Of a stretch of 64,000 bases of DNA, positions 17,367-26,358 are shown piece by piece. Below the pieces are notes generated by a model. It had not been told where the DNA came from and made no database searches. It saw only the letters and a list, made by a program, of their open reading frames with translations. The stretch is taken from positions 408,415 to 472,414 of the forward strand of contig NZ_QFOB01000003.1 in assembly GCF_003248515.1 (NCBI RefSeq). The letters are read 5' to 3'. The position numbers and the translations under genes were made by a program. This DNA is from Sphingomonas sp. Its GTDB lineage: Bacteria > Pseudomonadota > Alphaproteobacteria > Sphingomonadales > Sphingomonadaceae. Position 1 is the first letter of the stretch, and every line of letters starts with the position of its first letter.

Positions 17367-17514
17367 GATGATTCTCCGGGGCGTCGTCCGTTCTCCTGCG
17401 GACGCCCATGGATCAAGAACGCCCCCGGCATGGCACCGTTCCCCCCTCCGCTTGCGGTTGCCTGAAGGATCGCCCACACAACGACGCTTTCGGGCCACCC
17501 GTCGAAAGTATCCC

Positions 17515-18990
17515 ATGCGTCATTTCCTGTTCGCCTGCCTGCTCGCCCTCGGCGGCCCGGCCTTCGCTGCCGATCCCAAGCCGCCCGAGCCCGCCAAGGC
17601 CGAAGCCGGCTTCGCTCCGCTGCCCGCCGACCGCACCGTTACGCAGAGCGCGGTGATCGCGGGCACGAACATATCCTATCAGGTCACGGTCGGCACGCTT
17701 CCGCTGCTCGATGCGAAGGGCAAGAAGACCGGCGAGCTGGTCTATACGGCCTATGTCGTGCCCAATCGTGGCCCCGCCCGCCCCGTCACCTTCGCCTTCA
17801 ACGGCGGGCCGGGGGCCGCATCCGCCTTCCTTAATTACGGTGCGATCGGGCCCAAGCGCGTCCAGTTCGGCGCGCAGGGGGATGCGCCATCCGACAGCGC
17901 CATCGCGCGGGACAATCCCAACAGCTGGCTCGATTTCACCGATCTCGTCTTCATCGATCCGATCGGCACCGGCTACAGCCGCAGCCTGCTGGACGAGGCC
18001 GAGACGAAGAAGACCTTCTTCACCGCCGATACCGACATCCAGTATCTGTCGCGCATCGTGGCCGATTGGCTGACGAAGAACGGCCGGATGACGAGCCCCA
18101 AATATCTCGTCGGCGAAAGCTACGGCGGCTATCGCGTGCCGCGCCTCGCTTATCATCTGCAAAGCCAGCTCGGCGTGGGCCTGAACGGGATCGTCATGGT
18201 CTCGCCCGCCCTCAGCCCGCGCACCATCTTCGGCGATACCATCGCGCTTTCGCCGATGAACTATGTCGCCACCCTGCCTTCCATGGCGGCGGGGCAGCTG
18301 GAGCGGCGGGGCAGGCTTTCCGGGCCGGCCGCGCTGGCCGAGGTCGAATCCTATGCGCGCGGCGAATTCATCACCGATCTGCTGCGCGGCCGCGCCGATC
18401 CGCAGGCGATCGATCGGCTCACCACCCGCGTTTCGGGCTTCACGGGGATGGATCCGAAGCTTGTGCGTCAGCTGGAGGGCCGGATCGACGTGCGCACCTA
18501 TCTGCGGGAGATCCACCGCGACACGAAATCGATCGGCTCGATCTACGATTCGAATGTCACCGCCTTCGATCCCTATCCGGAAGCGATGCAGCAGCAGTCC
18601 AACGATCCGATCCTCGATGCCGGCATGGCGCCCGTCACCGGCGCCGCGATCGATCTGATGACGCGCACGGTCGGCTGGAAGGTCGATGCGCGCTACAATC
18701 TGCTGTCTTACGCGGTGAACGCGGCGTGGGACTGGGATCGCAACGACGATGCCATTGCCGATCTGCGCAAGGCCATCTCGGTCGATCCGAAGATGGCGGT
18801 GGTGATAGCGCATGGCATGGACGATCTTTCCTGCCCCTATTTCGCGAGCCGCCTCGTGATCGATCAGCTGCCCACGTTCGGCCGGCCCGATCGCGTCCAG
18901 CTCGCCCTCTATGCCGGCGGCCACATGTTCTACAGCCGCGCCGACAGCGGCGCCGCCTTCCGGAAGACGGCACTCGGCATCTATCGCTGA
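17515..18990 (+). CDS. secreted S10 serine carboxypeptidase-like peptidase
   Basis: A 491-residue periplasmic protein with a signal peptide (MRHFLFACLLALGGPAFAAD). It is an S10-family alpha/beta hydrolase: TFAFNGGPGAAS forms the oxyanion region, VFIDPIGTGYS is the conserved WxDxPxGxGxS-like block, YLVGESYGGYR holds the nucleophile serine (about residue 202), VVIAHGMDDLSCP the aspartate, and LYAGGHMFYSR the histidine. The enzyme would remove C-terminal residues from peptides in the periplasm. It is a single gene on the plus strand, followed by a convergent GFA gene. Confidence 0.9.
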   Translation: MRHFLFACLLALGGPAFAADPKPPEPAKAEAGFAPLPADRTVTQSAVIAGTNISYQVTVGTLPLLDAKGKKTGELVYTAYVVPNRGPARPVTFAFNGGPGAASAFLNYGAIGPKRVQFGAQGDAPSDSAIARDNPNSWLDFTDLVFIDPIGTGYSRSLLDEAETKKTFFTADTDIQYLSRIVADWLTKNGRMTSPKYLVGESYGGYRVPRLAYHLQSQLGVGLNGIVMVSPALSPRTIFGDTIALSPMNYVATLPSMAAGQLERRGRLSGPAALAEVESYARGEFITDLLRGRADPQAIDRLTTRVSGFTGMDPKLVRQLEGRIDVRTYLREIHRDTKSIGSIYDSNVTAFDPYPEAMQQQSNDPILDAGMAPVTGAAIDLMTRTVGWKVDARYNLLSYAVNAAWDWDRNDDAIADLRKAISVDPKMAVVIAHGMDDLSCPYFASRLVIDQLPTFGRPDRVQLALYAGGHMFYSRADSGAAFRKTALGIYR

Positions 18991-19023
18991 GGATCGCGTC
19001 GGCGCCCGATCCCGCGCGAGGGA

Positions 19024-19485
19024 TCAGGCGCCGACAGCGGCCGCCCGCCGGGCGAGGCTTTCCTCCGGCCATTCTGCCCTGGTGGAATAATAGCCTTCGA
19101 ACGCCCTCGCCCCATCGGGCAGCACCACCCACGGCAGTTTCGAGCGGACGTAGATGTGCACGTCCGGCACGCAGGCGGCGGGATCGTCCAGCGTGCCGAC
19201 CCGCACGAAGCGGATCGCCTCACCCGCCCCGGCATAGTTGGACCAGAGCACAGCCCGACAGGCCGGGCAGCGCGCGAGCATCTGGCCCTTGCCGCTTTCG
19301 GTCGGGATCAGATGCGCTTCCGTCTCGCCCGCGATCAGGCGAACCCGATCCGCCTCCCACAGCGCGTTGAGCGCGAAGGCCGTTCCATTTTCATGCTGGC
19401 AGGAGGTGCAGTGGCAACAATGGACGAACATGGGCGGCCCATCGCACGCATAACGCACCGTTCCACACGCGCAGCCGCCTTCCAT
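19024..19485 (-). CDS. GFA-family (DUF636) zinc-binding protein
   Basis: A 153-residue protein with the GFA zinc motifs: GGCACGTVRY, HCCHCTSCQHENG and MLARCPACRAVLWS supply paired cysteines for two zinc ions. The family was named for glutathione-dependent formaldehyde-activating enzyme, but that activity has been questioned for relatives and most members are uncharacterised. It starts at ATG 19485, five bases after the stop of the lysine-rich gene, so the two form an operon. Cytoplasmic, no signal peptide. Confidence 0.87.
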   Translation of the reverse strand: MEGGCACGTVRYACDGPPMFVHCCHCTSCQHENGTAFALNALWEADRVRLIAGETEAHLIPTESGKGQMLARCPACRAVLWSNYAGAGEAIRFVRVGTLDDPAACVPDVHIYVRSKLPWVVLPDGARAFEGYYSTRAEWPEESLARRAAAVGA

Positions 19486-19489
19486 CCGC

Positions 19490-19912
19490 TCAGCCCTTCC
19501 TCGGAAAAACCTTCGCCAGCGCCAGTTCGGCCACATTGCCCAGCACGGCCGCCAGCGCATCCTCGCCGATCGATCCCTTGGCCTTGCCGGGCTTCTCGGC
19601 GGTGCCCTGCGAAGCCTCCGATTCCGCCTTCGCCGGGGCGGGCTTCGCCGCCTTGCCCTTGGCCTGCTTGGAGGTGAGCGCCGCCTGCGCCGCCGTCGCC
19701 GCGATCGAAAGGCCCACGGCGATCGCCTCGCGCCCCGCCGGGCTGTTCGCCGCGGCGACCAGCTTCGCACCCGCCTCGCGCAGATCCTCCACCAGCCCGG
19801 CGAACGCCGCCTCGGGCGCCGCCTGCTGCCTGCCCTTCCCGCCGCGGCCCTTGGGCTTTCCCGCCTTGGCGCCCTTCCCGCTCTTGCCGGCCTTCTTCGC
19901 CTTCTCGCCCAT
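19490..19912 (-). CDS. lysine/alanine-rich basic protein, 140 aa
   Basis: A 140-residue protein whose first 30 residues are lysine- and glycine-rich (MGEKAKKAGKSGKGAKAGKP), followed by an amphipathic helical middle (LVEDLREAGAKLVAAANS) and a second lysine/alanine-proline low-complexity tract. This composition resembles histone-H1-like or nucleoid-associated basic tails, or phasin-type proteins, but no family is recognised. ATG 19912 has AGAGG about 11 bases upstream. Operon partner is the GFA gene. Nucleic-acid binding is only a guess from charge. Confidence 0.65.
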   Translation of the reverse strand: MGEKAKKAGKSGKGAKAGKPKGRGGKGRQQAAPEAAFAGLVEDLREAGAKLVAAANSPAGREAIAVGLSIAATAAQAALTSKQAKGKAAKPAPAKAESEASQGTAEKPGKAKGSIGEDALAAVLGNVAELALAKVFPRKG

Positions 19913-20109
19913 CGATCGTCGCCTCTGGAGTGTATCGACAAGATAAGACACTGGCGGCGGCGCGCAACTCCCGTCAGCCGCCCGATCGCGCGCGCCGGAT
20001 TTGCCCGGCGGCGAGGCAGACCGGCCGCCCCACTTGCCGCATCCCGCCCCCGCCTCTAGGCTGTCACACAAGTACCGGCGGCCACTCGGCCACTGGCGAA
20101 GATAAGAGC

Positions 20110-21174
20110 ATGTCGATGGCAGAGCGGTCGCAGAAGGCGGCGCCTCGGCCCGCTGCGGGCGGCCGGGCGAGCGCCCTTCCGTCCCGGCGCAACCGGGGCT
20201 GGCACCAGCGCCACACCTATGCCGCGCTGGATCTCGGCACCAACAATTGCCGCCTGCTGATCGCGCGCCCCGAAGGCGATGGCTTCGTCGTCGTCGATGC
20301 CTTTTCGCGCATCGTCCGTCTGGGCGAAGGGCTCGCCGCCACCGGCCGCCTCAGCGATGCGGCGATGGATCGCGCCGTCGCCGCGCTCGCCATCTGCGCC
20401 GAAAAGCTCAAGCGCCGCCACGTCACGCTGGTCCGCTCCGTCGCCACGGAGGCCTGCCGCCGCGCCACGAACGGGGCCGAATTCATCGCCCGCGTCGCGA
20501 AGGAAACCGGCATCCGCCTCGAGATCATCTCGGCCGAGCAGGAGGCGCGCCTCGCCGTGGTCGGCTGCCATGCCCTGCTGGAGCCGGGCGATGAGCCGGC
20601 GCTGGTATTCGACATAGGCGGCGGCTCCACCGAATTGGTGCTGCTGGCCGAGGGCGATGATCCCGTGCCGCAGGTGGAGGACTGGTTCAGCGCGCCTTGG
20701 GGGGTCGTGTCACTGTCCGAAAGCGAACCGCATGTCGGCGCCGACGAAGCCGAACTGCGCGCCTCCTATGCCCGGATGAAGCAGCGCGCGGCGGATGCGT
20801 TCGCCCCCTTCGCCGCCCGGCTCGCGACCTCCACGCGCGGCCCCGGTCGCCTGCTCGGCACCTCCGGCACGGTCACCACGCTCGCCAGCCTCCATCTCGA
20901 TCTGCCGAGCTACGATCGCAAGAAGATCGATGGGCTGATCCTCGATTCGCAGGATCTGCGCACCGTCAATCGCCGCCTCTCCGGCATGTCGGTGGAGGCG
21001 CGGGCCGCGCTGCGCTGCATCGGCAACGAGCGCGCCGATCTCGTCGTGGCCGGCTGTGCCATTCTCGAGGCGATCCTCGATCTGTGGCCGGCCGAGCGCC
21101 TCTCGGTCGCCGATCGCGGCATACGCGAGGGAATCTTGCGCGGGCTGATGGCGGCCGACATGGTGCCGGCATGA
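20110..21174 (+). CDS. ppx: Ppx/GppA-family exopolyphosphatase
   Basis: A 354-residue ASKHA-fold phosphatase that hydrolyses polyphosphate or pppGpp. TYAALDLGTNNCRLLIARP is phosphate-binding loop 1, LVRSVATEACRRATNG follows, EIISAEQEARLAV holds the conserved glutamate, and PALVFDIGGGSTELVLL is phosphate loop 2. LLGTSGTVTTLAS near residue 250 is also diagnostic. It lacks the C-terminal HD domain of long Ppx proteins, which is normal for alphaproteobacterial forms. Its stop overlaps the start of rlmE by 4 bp, an arrangement common in this class, so the two are co-translated. Confidence 0.9.
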   Translation: MSMAERSQKAAPRPAAGGRASALPSRRNRGWHQRHTYAALDLGTNNCRLLIARPEGDGFVVVDAFSRIVRLGEGLAATGRLSDAAMDRAVAALAICAEKLKRRHVTLVRSVATEACRRATNGAEFIARVAKETGIRLEIISAEQEARLAVVGCHALLEPGDEPALVFDIGGGSTELVLLAEGDDPVPQVEDWFSAPWGVVSLSESEPHVGADEAELRASYARMKQRAADAFAPFAARLATSTRGPGRLLGTSGTVTTLASLHLDLPSYDRKKIDGLILDSQDLRTVNRRLSGMSVEARAALRCIGNERADLVVAGCAILEAILDLWPAERLSVADRGIREGILRGLMAADMVPA

Positions 21175-21857
21175 GCAGAGGCGGATCGGGCGGCAAGCAA
21201 AGGGTGAAGACGGCGCGCGGCCGCACGGCCTCCTCCACGCGCTGGCTGGAGCGGCAGCTCAACGATCCCTATGTGAAGAAGGCGCAGGCCGAGGGTTATC
21301 GCAGCCGCGCCGCCTACAAATTGATCGAGCTGGACGAGCGCTTCGGGCTCATCAAGGGCACGCGCCGCGTGATCGATCTCGGCATCGCGCCCGGCGGCTG
21401 GAGTCAGGTGGTCCGCCGCCTCAATCCGCAGGCCTCGATCGTGGGAATCGATCTGCTGCAGGTCGATCCGATCGACGGGGTCACGATCCTGCAGATGGAT
21501 TTCATGGACGATGCGGCGCCCGCCCTCCTGACGGAATCGCTCGGCGGCAAGGCCGATCTGGTAATGTCGGATATGGCCGCCAACACGGTGGGCCATCAGC
21601 AGACCGATCATCTGCGCACGATGGCGCTGGTGGAGGCCGGCGCCGATTTCGCGGGCGAGATCCTCAATCCCGGTGGCGCCTATGTCGCCAAGGTGCTCGC
21701 CGGCGGCGCGGACCATGGCCTGGTCGCCCTGCTCAAGCGCATGTTCACGACCGTGAAGCACGCCAAGCCCCCCGCGAGCCGCAAGGATTCGTCGGAATGG
21801 TATGTGATCGCGCAGGGCTTCAAGGGCGCAAGGCCGGAGCCGGCCGGGGCGGAGTAA
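21171..21857 (+). CDS. rlmE: 23S rRNA (uridine-2552-2'-O)-methyltransferase
   Basis: A 228-residue RlmE/FtsJ enzyme that methylates the ribose of U2552 in the A loop of 23S rRNA during large-subunit assembly. A basic N-terminal tail precedes YRSRAAYKLIELDERF, which contains the catalytic lysine of the K-D-K-E set. VIDLGIAPGGWSQV is the SAM-binding loop, LVMSDMAANTVGHQQTDH carries the aspartate, and GAYVAKVLAGG the next lysine. SSEWYVIAQGFKG ends the fold. Translationally coupled to ppx. Confidence 0.95.
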   Translation: MSRGGSGGKQRVKTARGRTASSTRWLERQLNDPYVKKAQAEGYRSRAAYKLIELDERFGLIKGTRRVIDLGIAPGGWSQVVRRLNPQASIVGIDLLQVDPIDGVTILQMDFMDDAAPALLTESLGGKADLVMSDMAANTVGHQQTDHLRTMALVEAGADFAGEILNPGGAYVAKVLAGGADHGLVALLKRMFTTVKHAKPPASRKDSSEWYVIAQGFKGARPEPAGAE

Positions 21858-21887
21858 GCCCGGGCTGGAGCGACGGGCCGCCACGCC

Positions 21888-23114
21888 TCAATAATAATTC
21901 TCGAGCGTCAGGCTTCTACTCTTTCCGTCACAGGTCCGAAGCCGCACTGTTTCGCCGGCTCCGCGACTTACCCAATCGAGCGCCGCCTCCGAAGCAGGAT
22001 CGAGTTGCATGTCATTGGCGGCGCAAACGGTATCACCCGCTTTCCAGCCGGCCCGTTCCGCCGGACTGTTGGTGGCGACATAGGCGACCCGGAAACCCCG
22101 CACGGCTGGGGTCAGGCCCAGCCCTGTACGATCAGCTGGATAAGCGGGTGCCTCGCTCCGCCGCCACAACCAGAGCCGTCTGGCGGGCACGTCCAGCACA
22201 ATCCGGTAGCGGGATAGCAGGTTGGCGCCGATCATCCCGTCCACTTTGCCGACGAGATGAGGCGGCAGGGGACCGATGCGAACGTCGACAGGCGACAGGG
22301 TGGCGCTTCCGAGCGTGACGGCGGGGAGGTGCGCCTTCTTCTGAGCCACGATCTGGCCTTGCGCACCCGCCTTCCGACCCTCGGACAACAGGGTGACATC
22401 CGCGCCCGCCCGTTTCCATGAATCCTCGTCGAGTTCGAGTTCACCATTGCTTCCAAGGTCAAGCACGACCGTGACGGACTCGGCCCCCGCTTTCAACGAA
22501 AGCGCCATGTCGAGACCGACCTGCTGAAGAGGGATCGATTCATAAGGTGGATTGGGACGAACGCCTGTCCCCATGAGGAGCAGCTTCCGGGCCGGGAAAT
22601 CGATGCCGATCGCGCCCTTCCTGAAGAAATCACCACCGATAACGAACTCGATCGGTCGCCCCAGCAGCACCGACGCCGCAGCGAGATCGGCGGCGATGGG
22701 CCTGATGTCCGTTCTGGTCCCATCGGTGAACTCGACACTTACGGGCGGGAGGGTCCTGATATCGATCGCGCCGACGGCGGCGCCGATCTTGCCTGCAGCG
22801 CCTTCCTTCAACCCAAGTTCCGATGCGAGCCGTCGATCCATCACGCTGTAATTGGCGGCATTGTCGAGAAAGGCCATGACGCGCCTGCCATTGATCGTCA
22901 CCTGCAACAGGATCTTGCCGCGAAACCACTCCCACGCGATTGGCGTAAGCGCGCGCCTGCCAGCAGGCTCGGCCGCGAGACCGGGGGCCTCACCCCGTTG
23001 GGAACCGACGCCCCTTGTTGGCGGCGTGGCCGCCGACACCGCAGCGATCTGTGCTCTCAGGTCGCCAGTCGCAAGCATCCCAATCGCGCCTGTCAGCAAA
23101 TGTATGCGCCTCAC
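21888..23114 (-). CDS. aspartic-protease-like protein with PDZ domain, altered active site
   Basis: About 408 residues from GTG 23114 (a GGGGGAG site upstream; ATG 23171 would run into rimO). Residues 1-22 look like a signal peptide, so it is periplasmic. It has two retropepsin-like halves: VMAFLDNAANYSVMD (about residue 84) and VTVVLDLGSNGELELDED (about residue 219), followed by a second-half flap (GKVDGMIGANLL) and a C-terminal PDZ-like segment (GFRVAYVATNSPAERAGWKAGD). The usual D-T/S-G triads are replaced by DNA and DLG, so proteolytic activity is doubtful. It may instead be a binding protein. Divergent from rimO. Confidence 0.75.
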   Translation of the reverse strand: MRRIHLLTGAIGMLATGDLRAQIAAVSAATPPTRGVGSQRGEAPGLAAEPAGRRALTPIAWEWFRGKILLQVTINGRRVMAFLDNAANYSVMDRRLASELGLKEGAAGKIGAAVGAIDIRTLPPVSVEFTDGTRTDIRPIAADLAAASVLLGRPIEFVIGGDFFRKGAIGIDFPARKLLLMGTGVRPNPPYESIPLQQVGLDMALSLKAGAESVTVVLDLGSNGELELDEDSWKRAGADVTLLSEGRKAGAQGQIVAQKKAHLPAVTLGSATLSPVDVRIGPLPPHLVGKVDGMIGANLLSRYRIVLDVPARRLWLWRRSEAPAYPADRTGLGLTPAVRGFRVAYVATNSPAERAGWKAGDTVCAANDMQLDPASEAALDWVSRGAGETVRLRTCDGKSRSLTLENYY

Positions 23115-23164
23115 AGGCTCCCCCTCGCAAAATCGGCGCCGATCGCCTATGTGGCGCGCCTCCC

Positions 23165-24517
23165 ATGGCAACGATACTTCCCCCGCGCCCCAAAGTCGGC
23201 ATGGTCTCGCTCGGCTGTCCGAAGAACCTCGTCGACAGCGAACGGATCCTCACCAAGCTTCGTGCGGATGGCTATGCCATGTCGCCCGATTATGCCGGGG
23301 CCGATGTCGTTCTCGTGAATACCTGCGGTTTTCTCGACAGCGCCAAGGAAGAAAGCCTGGAGGCGATCGGCGAGGCGATCGCGGAAAATGGCCGCGTTAT
23401 CGTCACCGGCTGCATGGGCAAGGAAGCCGAGGTGATCCGCGAGCGCTTCCCGGCCGTGCTCGCCGTGACGGGTGCGCATCAATATGAGCAGGTGGTAGGC
23501 GCGGTGCACGATGCCGCGCCGATTCCGCCCAGCGCCTATCTGGATCTGGTGCCGGAGCGCGATCTGAAGCTCACGCCGAAGCATTACAGCTATCTGAAGA
23601 TTTCGGAGGGCTGCAATCATCGCTGCAGCTTCTGCATCATCCCGGCGCTGCGCGGCGATCTCGTCAGCCGCCGCCCCGATGCGATCTTGCGCGAGGCGGA
23701 GAAGCTGGTTGCCGCGGGCACGCGCGAACTGCTCGTCATCAGCCAGGATACGTCCGCCTACGGGCTCGATCTGCGCCACGCCTCCTGGCCGCTCAAGGGC
23801 GGCGGGGAGATACGCTCGGACATGACCGATCTGGCACGGCATCTCGGCCGGCTGGGCACGCCCGACGATCCCGTCTGGGTGCGGCTCCATTATGTCTATC
23901 CCTATCCGCACGTCGATCGGGTTATCCCGCTGATGGCGGAAGGGCTGGTCGTCCCTTATCTCGACATTCCCTTCCAGCATGCGGCGCCGTCCGTGCTGAA
24001 GGCGATGAAGCGCCCGGCCAACGAGGCCAAGGTGCTGGAGCGGATCGGCCGCTGGCGCGAGATCGCGCCGGATATCGCGATCCGATCGACCTTCGTCGTC
24101 GGCTTCCCCGGCGAGACCGAGGCCGATTTCGACTATCTGCTCCAGTGGCTGGAGGAAGCCCGGCTCGATCGCGTCGGCGCCTTCCGGTTCGAGCCCGTCG
24201 CCGGGGCCGCCGCCAACGATCTGCCCGATCCGGTGCCGGAAGAGGTGAAGGAGGAGCGCTATGCGCGCCTGATGGAGCTGACCGCGCGCATCTCGGCCGA
24301 AAAGCTGGAAGCCAAGGTCGGCCGCAGGCTGGATGTCATCATCGATGAGGTAGGCGGCGACGGCGCCACCGGCCGCAGCCAGGCCGACGCCCCCGAAATC
24401 GATGGCCAGGTCCACCTGCGCGACGCCGGCCACCTGACGCCCGGCGCCATCGTGACGGTGGAGATCGAGGAAGCCGACGAACACGATCTCTTCGGCGTGC
24501 CGGTGTTAGCGGGCTGA
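23165..24517 (+). CDS. rimO: ribosomal protein S12 methylthiotransferase
   Basis: A 450-residue radical-SAM enzyme that adds a methylthio group to the conserved aspartate of ribosomal protein S12. The N-terminal MTTase domain has VGMVSLGCPKNLVDSERIL, NTCGFLDSAKEESLEAI and VTGCMGKEA with three cluster-binding cysteines. The radical-SAM domain has SEGCNHRCSFCIIPALRG (CxxxCxxC). A C-terminal TRAM domain begins near residue 380. Length and motifs are canonical. It starts at ATG 23165, 51 bp from the divergent aspartic-protease-like gene, so their promoters must lie face to face. Confidence 0.96.
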   Translation: MATILPPRPKVGMVSLGCPKNLVDSERILTKLRADGYAMSPDYAGADVVLVNTCGFLDSAKEESLEAIGEAIAENGRVIVTGCMGKEAEVIRERFPAVLAVTGAHQYEQVVGAVHDAAPIPPSAYLDLVPERDLKLTPKHYSYLKISEGCNHRCSFCIIPALRGDLVSRRPDAILREAEKLVAAGTRELLVISQDTSAYGLDLRHASWPLKGGGEIRSDMTDLARHLGRLGTPDDPVWVRLHYVYPYPHVDRVIPLMAEGLVVPYLDIPFQHAAPSVLKAMKRPANEAKVLERIGRWREIAPDIAIRSTFVVGFPGETEADFDYLLQWLEEARLDRVGAFRFEPVAGAAANDLPDPVPEEVKEERYARLMELTARISAEKLEAKVGRRLDVIIDEVGGDGATGRSQADAPEIDGQVHLRDAGHLTPGAIVTVEIEEADEHDLFGVPVLAG

Positions 24518-24744
24518 ACAACCGCTCATAACGACCGGCCCTCCGTCTGCGCCCTGCGGGGCTTGCCTCGATATCCCCGCTCCCTCCTGCCCGGGGCGAC
24601 TATCCCCGCCGCATGGCCATAAGGGCGATTTCGACGCTCTTTCCGCTCTTCGGGAGGCGAACGGGAGCGCTGCGCGCATGGTTTACGAAATGTTCGGTGT
24701 GGGTTACTTTTGCGGCGAGTAGCTTAAGAGTGGGGGGCATTTTC

Positions 24745-25317
24745 ATGCGGAGTATCCTTCTCGTCGCCGCGGTTTTCCTTGTGGCGCAGCCGGCCTCGGC
24801 CATCGATCTCAATGGTGTCACGGCATCCGGTGCCTATTATTACCCTACGATCGCCAACCCTTATGGAAGCGCCACCGTCACGCCGGGCACGTTCGTCATC
24901 GGCTCCGGCATAGAAGGCACCATCGCGATCGAGGGCGTCACGACGGTAACGTTCGATTTCGCGGCGGACTCTCTCGCCATCGCATTCGATACGATCCTGG
25001 CGTCACCGACCTGGAACAGCGCCGCATTCAACGGCGCGGTTTTCGAGAGCACCGCGTTCGCATCGATCACGGGCGTCACCGTCAATCCCTCGACGACATT
25101 TGCGGGCTTCGACGCATCCCGCGTTTCGATTGTCGGCAATCAGTTGCAGCTCAACTGGGCGGGGCTCGGCTATTCGAATGACACGACGCTTTCGCTGAGC
25201 TTCACCGGCCCCGGCAGCACGGTTCCCGAGCCGGGCAGCTGGCTGATGATGATCGGCGGTTTCGGGCTTGTCGGGGCGATGCAGCGCCGCAAAAAGGCGT
25301 TGCCACTTCCCGCCTGA
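24745..25317 (+). CDS. PEP-CTERM sorted surface protein, 190 aa
   Basis: A 190-residue secreted protein from ATG 24745, preceded by a G-rich ribosome site. It has a signal peptide (MRSILLVAAVFLVAQPASA), a beta-rich, Thr/Ser/Ala-rich body, and a C-terminal sorting tail: VPEPGSWLMMIGGFGLVGAM followed by QRRKK. This is the sphingomonad PEPxxW form of PEP-CTERM, cleaved by an exosortase while crossing the inner membrane and usually tied to extracellular polysaccharide. No exosortase gene is present in this window. The body matches no family I know. It follows rimO with a 227-bp gap that holds no gene. Confidence 0.82.
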   Translation: MRSILLVAAVFLVAQPASAIDLNGVTASGAYYYPTIANPYGSATVTPGTFVIGSGIEGTIAIEGVTTVTFDFAADSLAIAFDTILASPTWNSAAFNGAVFESTAFASITGVTVNPSTTFAGFDASRVSIVGNQLQLNWAGLGYSNDTTLSLSFTGPGSTVPEPGSWLMMIGGFGLVGAMQRRKKALPLPA

Positions 25318-25452
25318 AACGGGCGCCCGCGCCAGCCTTCACGGAGTTCCGATCAACGCGCTCCGTGCCGGGGAAATCCTCCTGGCCGAAGCCATCCGGA
25401 TCGCCATGCCTTGAGGGCTGGAGCTGAAACGCTTCTTCCCACGGACAAAAAG

Positions 25453-25491
25453 AAAGAGGCCGCCCGGATCGCTCCGGACGGCCTCTTTTTT
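25453..25491. terminator. bidirectional intrinsic terminator
   Basis: An inverted repeat with arms AAAGAGGCCG (25453-25462) and CGGCCTCTTT is flanked by a T-run on the plus strand (25486-25491) and by A residues on the left that give a T-run on the minus strand. It can end rplI transcription from the right, and plus-strand transcripts from the left as well. Confidence 0.75.
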
Positions 25492-25509
25492 CTCGCGGCG
25501 GCGAAGGGC

Positions 25510-26106
25510 TCAGCCCTCCACTTCCTCCTCGGCGTCCGGACGGACATCGGCGGTGGCGCCGGGTTCCGCGTTCGGATCATAATCCTCGGTGAAGCCGGCT
25601 TCGTCGCGCTCGAACATCTGAGCCATGACGTCGACGCCCTGCGCCTGCATCTCGGCCTCTTCGGGCGAGCGGGCGACGTTCACCTTGATCGACACCGACA
25701 CTTCCGGGTGAAGGACGACCTTCACCTCGTTCATGCCGATCGCCTTGATCGGCTTGTCGAGAACGATCTGGTTCTTCGCCACCTTCGCGCCGTCCTCGGC
25801 GAGAAGCTCGGCCAGGTCGCGCGCCGAAACCGAACCATAAAGCTGGCCGGTGTTCGAAGCCTGACGGATCAGGGTGATGGTCTTGCCGTCAATGTCCTTC
25901 GAAGCCTTCTCGGCCTCGCTGCGACGGGCGGCGTTCTCGGCAACGATCGTCGCCTTGTTCGCCTCGAAGACCTTCTTGTTCGCTTCGTTGGCGCGGAGCG
26001 CCTTCTTGCGGGGGAGGAGGAAGTTGCGCGCGAAGCCGTTCTTCACGGTGACGACGTCACCGATCTGGCCGAGCTTCTCGACGCGTTCGAGCAGGATCAC
26101 GTCCAT
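25510..26106 (-). CDS. rplI: 50S ribosomal protein L9
   Basis: A 198-residue ribosomal protein, third gene of the rpsF-rpsR-rplI operon. The N-terminal RNA-binding domain reads MDVILLERVEKLGQIGDVVT and KNGFARNFLLPRKKA, followed by the long connecting helix and a C-terminal domain. The end is extended by an acidic tail (VRPDAEEEVEG), as is common in alphaproteobacteria; E. coli L9 has 149 residues. AAGGAG lies just before ATG 26106. It is followed by a bidirectional terminator. Confidence 0.97.
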   Translation of the reverse strand: MDVILLERVEKLGQIGDVVTVKNGFARNFLLPRKKALRANEANKKVFEANKATIVAENAARRSEAEKASKDIDGKTITLIRQASNTGQLYGSVSARDLAELLAEDGAKVAKNQIVLDKPIKAIGMNEVKVVLHPEVSVSIKVNVARSPEEAEMQAQGVDVMAQMFERDEAGFTEDYDPNAEPGATADVRPDAEEEVEG

Positions 26107-26118
26107 CTGGGTCGCTCC

Positions 26119-26343
26119 TTACTTCACGAGGTAGGGCAGCAGGCCCAGATGACGGGCACGCTTGATCGCCTGGGCGAGCTCGCGCTGCTTCTTGGCGGAA
26201 ACCGCCGTGATGCGGGACGGGACGATCTTGCCACGCTCGGACACGAAGCCCTGCAGCAGGCGAACGTCCTTATAGTCGATCCGGGGAGCATCCTTCGCGG
26301 AGAAGGGGCAGCTCTTGCGACGGCGGAAAAAGGCACGGGCCAT
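26119..26343 (-). CDS. rpsR: 30S ribosomal protein S18
   Basis: A 74-residue protein that pairs with S6 on the platform of the small subunit. Diagnostic stretches are MARAFFRRRKSCPFS, IDYKDVRLLQGFVSERGKI and RITAVSAKKQRELAQAIKRA with RHLGLLPYLVK at the end. It lies 15 bp after rpsF and 12 bp before rplI, so the three are one transcript. No unusual features. Confidence 0.97.
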   Translation of the reverse strand: MARAFFRRRKSCPFSAKDAPRIDYKDVRLLQGFVSERGKIVPSRITAVSAKKQRELAQAIKRARHLGLLPYLVK

Positions 26344-26358
26344 GAGTCTGTTCCTTCC

